64,000 bases of DNA from Microcyclospora pomicola (lineage: Eukaryota > Ascomycota > Dothideomycetes > Capnodiales), in contig NHNY01000002.1 of NCBI GenBank assembly GCA_002786065.1, positions 744,001 to 808,000 of the forward strand, in the 5' to 3' direction. The notes under the pieces are model-generated. The model saw only the letters and a program-made list of their open reading frames with translations, did not search any database and was not told the origin of the DNA. Positions 34,101-44,755 of the stretch are shown here, one piece after another. The position numbers and the translations under genes are program-made. How positions within the stretch are numbered: position 1 is the first letter of the stretch; the number at the start of each line of letters is the position of its first letter.

Positions 34101-37100
34101 GCCGAAACAGTCCTGAAAGACTTGGAGCACGAACAAGGTGGGCTGAATGGCACTGTCAACGGCCTTACCAACGGAGCTCTAGATGACGAGTACCCGCTTG
34201 ATGCTCCAACGCCCCCATTCTCCAGCGTCAACATCGACCCTCCATTACGAGCAGATATCTATGAAGAACCCGATGATGAGGTTACCGAGAAGATAACTTT
34301 CGTTCTCAACAACGTTTCTAAGCGCAATCTTGAAGAGAAGTTCAAGGATCTCGATGCAGCATTAGAAGAGCGACATCACCAATGGTTTGCACATTATCTT
34401 GTTGAAGAGCTGGCCAAGTCTCAGCCAAACTTTCAGAGTCTTTACCTCCAGATCCTACAAGCCTTCAATCAGCAGATCCTGTGGGCTGAAGTCCTTCGCG
34501 AGACCTATGTCAGCTGCTCACGCATGCTGAACGCTCAGTCCACAATGGATTCTACGATGGAGCGGACGAATCTGAAAAACCTTGCAGGTTGGCTGGGATC
34601 TTTGACCTTAGCTCGCAACCAGCCTGTCTTACATCGGAACCTGTCGTTCAAGGAGCTCCTTATCGAAGGCCACGATACATCACGATTGCTCGTTGTCATT
34701 CCCTTCACCTGCAAGGCTTTGATACATGCTGCGAACTCGAAAATCTTCAAACCTCCGAACCCCTGGTTGATGGAACTGCTTGGCCTCCTGAGCGAGCTCT
34801 ACCACTGTTTCGATCTTCGTCTCAACCTCAAATTCGAGATCGAAGTTCTATGTAAAGATCTGAGTCTCGACATCGCAGAGATAGAACCTCTGGACATCAT
34901 TCGTACCAGGCCTTTGCTCGAACAAAATAACATGCTGCAACAATACTTGCCAGACGGTGGTCCAGATGGGTTCAGCGATATGCATATCATGGGTCTATCT
35001 AAGCGTGCGCCGAACGAGCGCTTCTCACCCAATGCTGTCATCGATGCGCTGCCCGATCTCGGAAATGTGCTCCAGGTTCCTCCGCCTGCTAGTGGAAGCG
35101 TAACCCAAGATCAGATGCGGAATATCTTCGTGACCGCCGCGCAGCAAGCCATTTACGAAATCATAGCTCCTGTTGTGGAAAGATCTGTCACCATAGCCGC
35201 CATTTCGACATCTGAGCTGATTCAGAAGGACTTCGCCACTGAACCGGATATCGAAAAGGTCCAGAACTCGTCTCACCAAGTTGTTCGGGCTCTTTCTGGT
35301 AGCTTGGCGCTAGTCACTTGCAAAGAGCCCCTTCGAATGAGTATTATGAACAACATTCGAATCCTGGCCTCCCGCACGCTACCTGAACAACTGCCCGAAG
35401 GTCAGATCCTGATGTTTGTTAATGACAACATTGACACTGTCTGCAGCCTCGTGGAACGTGCCGCCGAGGACCATTCAATGGCCGAGATTGACGCTCAGCT
35501 AGCTCAGCCGATCGCCGACAGGAAGGCCCACAACGAACAGAGACCCAATGAGAGCTTCAACAATCCTCCGGTGACGAGATGGGCACAGCTGATCCCTGAC
35601 CCGTACAAGCAGGATCCCAATAACGGAAATGCTAGTGGTCTCAATCGTCAACAATTGAGCTTGTACGAGGAATTCGGACGTCAAGCCCGTATCACACCAG
35701 CGACCCATGCTGCCACCACGTCCGTCGATGCTAGCCGTCAAATCTCAGATGTGTTGTCAGACAGCTATTTGCCCAATTTGCCAACACCGGCTGAGGCACC
35801 CGCACTTCTGCGACAGACCCCCCAGCAGCACCGAATGCAAATCATGCAACAAGCGCAAGGACAGCAGATCAACGGTTATGTGGAGACGCCTAACATCGGC
35901 CAACGCACCCTCGAACTGATGCAAGACCTTCAACTGGCAGCTCGGGAAGCCCCAGAAGAGCACGTCACAGCGATCGGTGAGAGCACAGCGGTTCGTCGCA
36001 TATTCGAACAGCTTGTCGCCCTCATCCAGTCCACTGCTCAAAAGGATGGTCTTGCTGTCGCCGCGGGGCATCAATGTCTGTTGCTCATCTATGGTGAAGT
36101 GCAGAAGCAATTGGAGATCGAAGTCTTCGTCAAGCTCCTCTCATCCATGTGTCAGATTTCACTGCCTGCAGGTCGTAATATGACCCTGTTCCTGTCTAAT
36201 AGCGCTGATGACAAGTTCTTCAACGCTACAGCTGCAATCGCTCTCATTGGCGATAATCTTATGGCTATTGAGCACGTCGACATGGAGGCTGCCAAAGCCC
36301 TCAAAGCAAGACGACCTGCTGTGCTGGGATTCCTGAAAGAGCTGTTCGAGGAGGTTTTGTTTGGTGAGGCACCCTTTGCCACACGTGCCGAGTTCCTTTT
36401 CACAGCTGAAGCACTTGCACAATGGCTTGCGGAAGATCCTGAGCTTGATGCCGCTCGGGAGCTTCTTGAAAGACTTCGTGAGACAATTGCTGTTTCGAAC
36501 GGGATGCCAAGCCCTCCATCGGATGATAAGAGAGACCGGATGGAGCATATTTTTGAGCAATGGGTAGTGCTTCAACGCAGGGAAACACTGGATCGAACAT
36601 ATGCAGCCTTTGTCCGACAACTAGACGAGTTGCAGATCATCGCTGATCCTAATGACGCTGCTCTATTCTATCGCACCGCCATCGAGATGTCGTGCATGTC
36701 GTTCGAGCGACTTAGCGGCCCGCCATACCCTGCTCAAGATGCTGCCTATATCGACATTGATGCCTTCGCAAAGTTGGTCACAACCCTAACCTTGCATCAA
36801 ACCTCGGGTGAAGCAGTCAAGTCAGGCCGAGCAAAAACGCTGGAGGCTGTGCTGCGTTTAGTCGTTCTCACGCTGAACGACCACCAGAACAAGCAAGGCG
36901 TGCGCTTCAACGGAAGAGTTTACTTCAGATTCTTCTCTGCACTCATCTGCGAGATTCATGCTCTCAAGGGGCAATGGACTCCCACCGAGGAGCGGGACAT
37001 CCATGGCATCCTGGCTGTTGTACTCGAAATCCTGCAGCCTCGTTTGTTCCCTAGCTTCTCCTACTCGTGGCTGGCCCTTCTGGGGCATCGACTGCTAGTT

Positions 37101-38051
37101 CCGGCCTTCCTGGGCTATGGTGGACGTACTAATGGTGGCTGGGCCTTGTACACGAAGCTTGTCATCATATTGTTCAGCAACCTGGGTGACCTCCTTACCA
37201 CAGCCGATGCGCCGCCAGTGACACAGGACTTCTATCGGGGCATCCTTCGCTTCACACTGATGCTACACCACGACTTCCCAGAGTACATGGTGGAGAACCA
37301 CGTGCAACTCAATTCGTGCATACCATTGGCGTGCGGCCAGCTAAACAACATCATTAACAGCACAGTGTCAAGATCAGCAATGAACGATCAACCAGATCCC
37401 TTCACACCTGGCTTGAAGATCAATAGACTTGAGCAGGTGCGACAAGCGCCAGCTGTTGCTACCGATGTTGACGGGCTCCTGAGCGAAGCAGGCATCAGAG
37501 ATGTAGTTTCGCAGACGATGGGTGCCACGGGTCATGGCAGTGAAGACTATTCGACGATTGCGACTGCATTGAACAACTGTGAGAGCAAGGCGAAGAGTCT
37601 TTTAATCAACGCCCTCGTTGTCCACATCGGTATGCACGCCACTACGCAGTCTTCAGTCTTCTCGTCAGCAGCTGCTCCGGCAAAGTTGATTGAGCGTCTG
37701 CTCAGCGAGAACGATGGACCAACTCGCTACCAGATCATCGGGGCGATGATGAACCAGGTTCGCTACGTTAATGCGCACACCCACTACTTCTCGACCGCGC
37801 TGCAACATATGTTCACGACTGGATCTGAAGACCTCCAGCAGCAGATCATGCGCGTCCTAGTCAGTCGATTGATGGTCCCTCGACCGCATCCCTGGGGTAT
37901 CATCGTCATGGTGCTGGAGCTTATCAAAAACCCGGCTTACGATATATGGGCGTTCCCATGGATGGAAACAGCATCGCAAGTCAAGAGTATGCTGGTCAGC
38001 TTGGTGCAGAGCCAGGAACGTCATCCGCGAAGCCCATTGGGTGCTATGTGA
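31188..38051 (+). CDS. NOT1: NOT1 / Cdc39, scaffold of the CCR4-NOT deadenylase complex
   Basis: The large scaffold on which Caf1-Ccr4, Caf40 and Not2-Not5 assemble for mRNA deadenylation, decay and translational control. Two exons, 31188-32040 and 32104-38051, give 2266 residues. The 63-nt intron join reads DLTTK/ADHILNHSFQPFLSTL, which fits the family. The N-terminal 150 residues are Ser/Thr/Pro/Gly-rich, then HEAT-type helices begin (LTSLVYTQLNILLSTLKESNFTTQAEKIRRLV). Later landmarks are the MIF4G-like Caf1-binding region (FVLNNVSKRNLEEKFKDL, then WFAHYLVEELAKSQPNFQSLY), the DUF3819/CNOT9-binding helices (VERSVTIAAISTSELIQKDFATE), and the C-terminal Not1 domain (YMVENHVQLNSCIPLACGQLNNIINS, then PHPWGIIVMVLELIKNPAYDIW). 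An in-frame ATG at 31008 would add 60 residues; no ATG lies further up in that frame. Confidence 0.94.
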
Positions 38052-38965
38052 CGAAGTCGTGCGTTCCAAGAATATGGAAGCCTCTTGCTGGAGGTACAAG
38101 ATTTGCTCGATTTCATTTCATTCATCCATGCAGCGAAAGAGATGTCTCAAAAATCAACGAGGCATATATCCACAAATCAGAGTATCACCTCCGCCGCAAG
38201 GACTTGAGGTTTGGACGACAGAAATTAATTGCAACAGCATGATGCCCTGTCGACCTTAAGTGTCGTCCAAGCCAAGCATACCCAGGGCGGAACCTCTTTC
38301 TTCTTCCATGAACCGTGCATGTGCTTTTGGATCTTGTCAAAAAGTCAGCAAGCGGCGTTGTAATGACTTGCCGGATCTCTCCCTGGGATAGGAGAGATTC
38401 AGTCGGGCAAGGTGGGTGGGCCAGACCAAAAGGGGTGTATGATCATTGTGCTTAGCATTTACGTAGAGCGGTGGCACGGGAGGCTAGCGATGTGATGACA
38501 TGAAGATGTAGTATATTCTAGTGTTTTACATGATCCATTCTCTTGTCACTTCAAGCATACCTACTTCCACCTATTCTGCCCTCGTACAAATACATGTACT
38601 TCTGGTCAACTAATCTAGGTACCATCGATGATGAGATCCGGACGACAGGGGTATGCGGATCGCTCCAGTTGACAGTGACATGTAGCAGGTGGGCACGTGC
38701 TATGACCGCATCACGCGGCGTCCCTGCCAACATCATGTGAATTCTGGCGCCACTTCTATATTGGCGATTATGTGGAGAGGAACCTACTCATCTAGATTGG
38801 CCTCTTGACCTTAACATATCTTACACACCTCACCTTCTTTCGAATTGGTCTGCCTTCACTCTCCAATCTTTGACAGACCTAGAAGAAGACTTGCAACCTC
38901 GTAACCCCGCCGAGCTCGTCTTTCTACACCCAACTTGACCCCGCATAGCTCATCTATCCATCGAC
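38052..38965. other. Intergenic region between NOT1 and the Kes1/Osh4 gene
   Basis: 914 bases between two plus-strand genes. Short TAGGTA/TACCTA words and a pyrimidine-rich stretch lie before the downstream gene. I find no supported gene or RNA. Confidence 0.5.
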
Positions 38966-40239
38966 ATGGCTGAAACAGAGGGCGCTGCTGTACCGCCGGC
39001 TGCCAAAGGCTCCTGGTCGTCGTTCTTGAGAGTACGTTGACCTCGTCAATGTGGTTCGAAGTCTGCTAGAGGAAAGCACTGACATGTTCCCAGTCTATTG
39101 CCTCGTTCAATGGCGATCTCTCGTCCATGACAGCTCCGGCCTTCATCCTCTCGACCACATCGCTCACGGAGTTCTCGGCTTACTGGTCCGAGATGCCCCG
39201 TCTCCTCGTCGCGCCCGCAGCCGAACCCGACCCGCAGAAACGTGCCATGCTTGTGCTGAGATGGTTTTTGAGCACTCTCAAACAGCAGTATGCTAGCCGC
39301 AACGAAAAGTTGGGAAGCGAGAAGAAGCCGCTCAACCCTTTCCTGGGAGAGCTGTTCTTGGGCAAATGGGACGACGAGGCTGGTGAGACACGGTTGGTAA
39401 GCGAGCAAGTCTCTCACCACCCTCCTGTCACGGCATACTCGATCTCAAACGAGAAGCATGGAGTCAGACTACAAGGATATAACGCCCAGAAAGCGTCGTT
39501 CAGTCGGACGATCAACGTGCGCCAGGTCGGACATGCGATCTTGCATTTGGACAAGTGGGATGAGGATTATCTGATCACGCTTCCTTCACTCCACATCGAG
39601 GGCTTGATCACGGGAAGCCCGTATGTCGAGCTTAACAAGAGCAGTTACATTGTCGGGTCCAATGGCTTTACATCACGTATCGACTACAGCGGAAAAGGCT
39701 GGGTGTCGGGAACCAAGAATTCGCTCTCTGCTATTCTTTACCCCCACGGCAAGGAGAAGAGCAAGAGTGATGTCATCTTCACCGCCGAAGGGTCTTGGAC
39801 TGATTCCTTCACGATGAAAGATGCCAAGACTAAGAGTGTCGTTCTCAAGTATGATGCCAAGCACGAGCCGAAATCCACACTTCAAGTTGCCCCAATCCCT
39901 GAACAGGACCCCCTTGAGTCTCGTCGCGCATGGCAGAAGGTTGCCGAGGCGATACAAAAGGGTGATATGAACACCGTGGCGCACCAGAAGACGATCATAG
40001 AAGAGAGCCAGCGTGCGCTACGCAAGCGTGAGACTGGCGAAAAGAGAGAATGGGAACGGCGATTTTTCGCACGATTGGACACGATGGCCATTGCAGACAG
40101 ATTGGTAAAAGAAGTTCCGTATGGATCTCTTGAGCAAGATCAGACGAACGGCGTTTGGGTGTTCGATGCACAGAAGGCCAAGGATGCGAGATCACCATAC
40201 TCCGCATTGAGCGAGCAATTGAAGGATGGATGGCGATGA
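38966..40239 (+). CDS. Oxysterol-binding protein homologue, Kes1/Osh4 type
   Basis: A soluble lipid-transfer protein that exchanges ergosterol for PI4P between ER and Golgi-type membranes. Exon 1 is 22 codons (38966-39031, MAETEGAAVPPAAKGSWSSF...). A 62-nt intron leads to exon 2 (39094-40239), total 403 residues, the short Osh4 form with no PH or ankyrin domains. The lid region SIASFNGDLSSMTAPAFILS follows directly. The family signature EQVSHHPPVTAY is at about residue 125 and contains the paired His that contact the PI4P phosphate. Downstream are the sterol-barrel pieces GSPYVELNKSSYIVGSNGF and SRRAWQKVAEAI, with the C-terminal RRFF and WVFDA segments. Confidence 0.95.
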
Positions 40240-40851
40240 TAGGATCGAGAGCGTGCGACTTTGCGTTGACGCTGTTATACCACGAACAATCGCATGGCAT
40301 GATGAAGCTCAAGTAATACCTACGAGAAATACGCAGATCACGAGGGTGCCTTGACAATTCTGTATCACGATGTACGAATATTAGCCATCAACCCTAAGTA
40401 ATGTTCTTGAAACTCGGATCTGTTCTTGGTGTCATCCGCATGTTTGCTCGTGTGGCGCGATTCGTCCCGCCGGACTCTCTCCTTCTCCTCGTAGGCATTA
40501 GTTAATCCAGTACTCGTGCTACAACAAAGGCTGGAGGCTTGTAGAGTAAGATCGGGAAATCGAGTCGATGCCGAAAGTGCCTACGAGAACTTCCATCGCC
40601 AATGTCACGGCATACCAGATGCGGTGCGCGAGAGCACGTCACCATTCGCAAATCACCGTACCCGATCATGAACTCAGAGGAGTTTTGGAAATAAGCATCC
40701 ACTCACCAGGTTTTCTTCGAGTTCTCGAGTCATATTGCGATAAAATGACATGGACGATTTTCTATCTACAAACACCCGCCTTCATAAACCTTGTACATTC
40801 GTCATCATGCGTTGCATTCCGTGAGAAGGTCTGTCAGCAACCTAGGTCAAT
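40240..40851. other. Convergent intergenic region (Kes1/Osh4 and pepsin-fold gene)
   Basis: 612 bases between converging stop codons, acting as 3' UTRs. The open frames here lack codon character and no gene is called. Confidence 0.5.
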
Positions 40852-43033
40852 TTATCCCTGTTTCTCCGGGTCCTCAGCCGTCGCGGTAGAGTGCTCTGCC
40901 TTCTGCTCAGCATCGGTCGTCGCGTGCTGTTCCGACTCGACGAGTGGGTCTTTCTCCGTCGCCATTGCTTCCTCGTCATGCTCGACGTGATGTTCCAGCA
41001 TGGTGCTCTCGCCCCATCGGTTCTGCATATTCACGCGCGGGTCGCGTGGGGTCATCTCGCCCGCTTCCACAATGTGCTGTTGTCGCTGCCGCTCTTGCTT
41101 TCCGTCAAGCTCGGAGAGCTGGCCTTGCGTTATGATGGAGTCGTCTGAAGGGCCTCGCGAGTGGCCATGGAGCTCGAAGAGATTGCCGGGGGAGGAAGAG
41201 CGGGCACCGTGCGCTGGAGGTGATTCGCCGCCGAATAACGGCGAGCCGTACCCGGAGTGGTTGGAGGAGAAGCCGCTGTTCATGGAGAAATGGCCGTACC
41301 GCCCGTGAGTGGCGTGAGGGTCTGTAGGCGAGATGCTGGGTCGGGAGACACGGGATTGGTCGCTGGCGCGGCGAACGCTTCCAGCAGGGAGCTCGGCACG
41401 ATCATAGGACAAGTGTCTCGGTCTCACGGTCTGTGTGGCATCGAGCTCTTTGCGCACGGGCTCTTCCTCGGGTGGATCAGTTGCAGCAGGAGAGAAGGGG
41501 ACTGGCGGCTTGTAGAATTCGTCATTGCTGCGCCGGCGATCAGGTTCCTGCGAGACGTCAAGTGTTGTGGAGGTTCCGCCGTCACTGACGTTGCGGAGCC
41601 AGGCAGGAATGATGGGGGTGCCGCGACGACGCCAGCGCCACCAGGCTAGGCCGGCGAGGATTGCGAGAATGGCTAACACGCCTATCACGATTCCAGCGAT
41701 GGCGCCGCCGCTCAGCCCTTTTTTGTGTGGTTCGATCGTGACCTGGTAAGGATACATCGTGACAAGGTCTGCTCGAGGCTGTGCAAACGTGGCCTGCGAT
41801 ATGTTGAAGGTCGCGGTATCGTAATTTGCGGAAACATATCTGTGTCAAGTGTCAGTTATACAAGCTGCCGGCGGCTTCAACGGTTCCCATTTCTTACGCT
41901 TCTTGGAAGAAGGTCCTCCCGAGGAAATATTGCGACGAGTCTGCGGCTCTTTTCAAGGGAAAATAACGTAAAGTGGTCGTGCTATCGTTAATGCCAGCCA
42001 AAGGGTACGCTGCGGTGAGATTGAAACTGGCATATGGGAGGTGTATGTCCACCGTCGCCGAGGTGTACGACGTGTTCGGGGCGATAGTGAAAGTCACCGA
42101 AGCGTTCTGGGCCGTCAAAGAGTCATGCAGGGTGTCGTTGACCAAGTACAGCTCTGTGTCGTTGTCCCAAGTGATGCCGAAAACATCCTCGAATGCTTCG
42201 CAGATTTCTTGCGGAAGCCAGATCTCGGGTATGGTAGAGTCAAGCAGGGTGACGATGGACAAAGAGCCATCGCTTGCGGGAGTTGTCCCAGAATTGGTAT
42301 TTAGCTCGATGGACGTGATGGCGACCGCCAGCTCGTGGTCGGAGACTGGGTTCATCAATACCTCTAATACGTTCTCGACGTTACCCCGGTTCGAATCATA
42401 TCCGCCGAGCGTGAGACTGCCAAAGGCATTTCGATAAGGGGCTCCGGCATTGTATGCCCACGATCGGCTGGGCAATGCGCTGGAGGCATTCAGAGCTCCC
42501 ACAACGCTGAAGTGGGTGTCTGTAAGATTCGCGACGGTAGCGTTGTAGGGAGACAGTGGGAGCAATCCTAGGTATGGATTTGTTGCTGCATAGCCGAGTA
42601 CGAGCTGGTTAGCAAGCGCAGGAGTGTCGGAACCCTCGAATCCGAACTTGACAGTGTCTTCGCCCGCTTCAACAGCGCCTCCATACTGATCCTTGGAGGG
42701 GAGCGAGGAATTTAATACCTGCTCCAGATCATACGAGAATGAGAAGTACCCCTCGGATCCAAGGTCTGGCGAATAAGTAGTCGAAAGAGAAAGATTCCAT
42801 TCGCCGCCTCGCTTGCTGTCGCAACTTGAATCATCGATGCCATAGAGTGTGGACTGGTCCAGACAGCCTTGAGGGACGACAAGGAGTATTTGACGCTGCG
42901 ACGTCGAAGGTAAGACGAAGACGGTCTGCTGGGGCGTACCCACTTGGATGACGAAGGTGTACCATGGTCCATCACTTCCTAGAGCCTGCTCACTGCTTGA
43001 AATGGAGAGCGCCATGATGTCCAGAGATTTCAT
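40852..43033 (-). CDS. Membrane-anchored pepsin-fold (peptidase A1-like) protein, probably non-catalytic
   Basis: Two exons, 43033-41898 and 41839-40852, give 707 residues from the ATG at 43033. The outside part (about 1-400) has the A1 aspartic-protease layout (WYTFVIQVGTPQQTVFVLPSTS, then LVLGYAATNPYLGLLPLSPYN, YRNAFGSLTLGGYDSNRG, SIVTLLDSTIPEIWLPQEICEAFEDVFG) with many N-glycosylation sequons. The first catalytic DTGS position is replaced by hydrophobic residues (near ILLVVPQGC), and the second site reads DST instead of DT/SG, so proteolysis is unlikely. One transmembrane helix (GGAIAGIVIGVLAILAILAG) at about residue 420 is followed by Trp/Arg residues and a 260-residue polar Ser/Pro/Glu cytoplasmic tail. 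No signal peptide is visible at this start, so an upstream exon may be missing. Non-catalytic members of this kind are widespread in filamentous fungi; their role is not known to me. Confidence 0.8.
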
Positions 43034-44755
43034 AGATGGAGTGCGATGGGTCTCGACATGATGTGAATCTGCACAAGTCGTCAACCCTCTAGATCTCGGA
43101 TGACCAGCAGGAGTACGTTCCGGGTCACGAGGCGCAGGCCACAAAGACTATTGTGCTGCGGATGCTAAGCAGCGCCTGTGCTTGTATTTGAGCTAGATCT
43201 CGACCTCTATCGGTGGCTTTCCCTACTTGCAAGCAACAATGTTTGCTCGTCAGACACTGCCACCCCGCCGTCTGCCAGCTCTCAGCCGCAACGACCGCAA
43301 GTCAGCCAGCGACCAACGATAACGGCACGATGGGGCGACAAGGCTGGAGAGCTCGGCCGCAATGCGGGATCTCGATGTAGCCCCATGTCCTTCGACTGGA
43401 GTCAACTCATGCATATGCATGCGTTGTACCCGCCTAGAGCGAGGCACATCCATGTGTAGAAAGCGTGTTGTACCTCTCGCATCCCTGCAGAAGCTCCCGG
43501 TGGTATCGTGAAGTGTCGTCCAGCTGCACCACGATTCCTTCAATCTAACCGCTTTGGGGACGAGCTCGGTGTGTTGTCGTCCATTTTCACTGCGCGGAAT
43601 CTGCCGCTTCGTTCTCTCTTCGACATCAGCCGCAGTCTTGTGGATCGCTCCAACATCCAGGCACCAGGGCAACGGCTTCATACTGGGATATTGTCGAAGA
43701 GTCGTATGGACCGCGTCGAGACCACTCATTCGGTTGTCGGGCTCATCCCGATCAATTGGCACGAACACTTCCCGAGGCAGGATCCCGTAGCTTCTGGCCC
43801 GACGTGCAGCGGCCACTGCATGTGATGGGTGTGTCGCGAGTGCGCAAGCTCCAATCTACTTTCACGAACATCACATCTGCAGAGCAAGTTATCGTTGCGG
43901 GAGTCTACGGCCTCGTTTTCAGCCTCTCGCGCTGAGGCCCACACCACCCGCCCTAGGTGTGTAGCATGCAGCATGCTGGGTCTGCAGCCATCCATCAGGA
44001 TCGGCTTCGAGATCGGCCTCCTCAAGAACTGTACTTGCTGCCACGTCCCAGCACTTGTTGCACTCCGGTGAAGCATCCTGCTCGACGTATCGCGTCAGCG
44101 AGGCTCCCCACCGTACAAGTCCGTTGAACCTCGACTGGACCAGACTGGTGGCGTCTTCGACCACCACATGCTGCTCAGCCGTGGCACTCAACGCGTTAGC
44201 ATTCGATACTGCGATTCTCGAATTGAAGATAAGCTTCACTGCGGACCATGCGGCTGAGTGTGTAGAGGATCGTGCGCGGGCACTGAATGTTTTGGGGAAT
44301 CTACCCGCAAGGCTTTGTTTTCGCAGAGGCTGACGATCTGCTTACCCGCCTCGCTATCTTGTAGAGCCTGGCCACGTTGTAGGAATCGCCAATGGTAGTC
44401 GACGGCTTGATCCAACCTGTTTTGCTAGTATCAGTTCTGTAAGCTGATCTTCCCTTGTATCTAGGCCCAAAGCACTTCATTCCGCACAGCCCACCGTTTT
44501 CTACCTCTGCCAGATACCATTATCAAGGTACCTTCTGCCTGCATACGGAATATCCTTGCACCAGCAGCTTTCTTTTTGTACATTGTGCCGCCGATCTGAG
44601 TGGTGAATGACTTCATCGTCGCCACTTTACTCAACTGTTTTATGCTGCCCCGAAGACGACATTGACGCCTGGCGACTTTCGCTTGATTTCATGCTGGGAC
44701 ATCGCGGTGTCGTAGACTTGGTCGTGTTTCGATACCACCGCCGAGAACGCCAGCC
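43034..44755. promoter_or_regulatory. Long divergent intergenic region between pepsin-fold and mucin-like genes
   Basis: 1.72 kb between two genes whose products are both cell-surface proteins. Minus-strand frames at 43250-44239 are open over several hundred bases in changing frames and have a protein-like composition, but no domain and no splice model satisfied me. An undetected or decayed gene is possible. The pyrimidine-rich 200 bases before 44756 look like the mucin gene's proximal promoter. Confidence 0.4.

Noticed and set aside
42380-42400. GGTTCGAATC, resembling a tRNA T-arm
   Set aside because: It lies inside the pepsin-fold coding exon and no acceptor stem, D-arm or anticodon arm can be folded around it.
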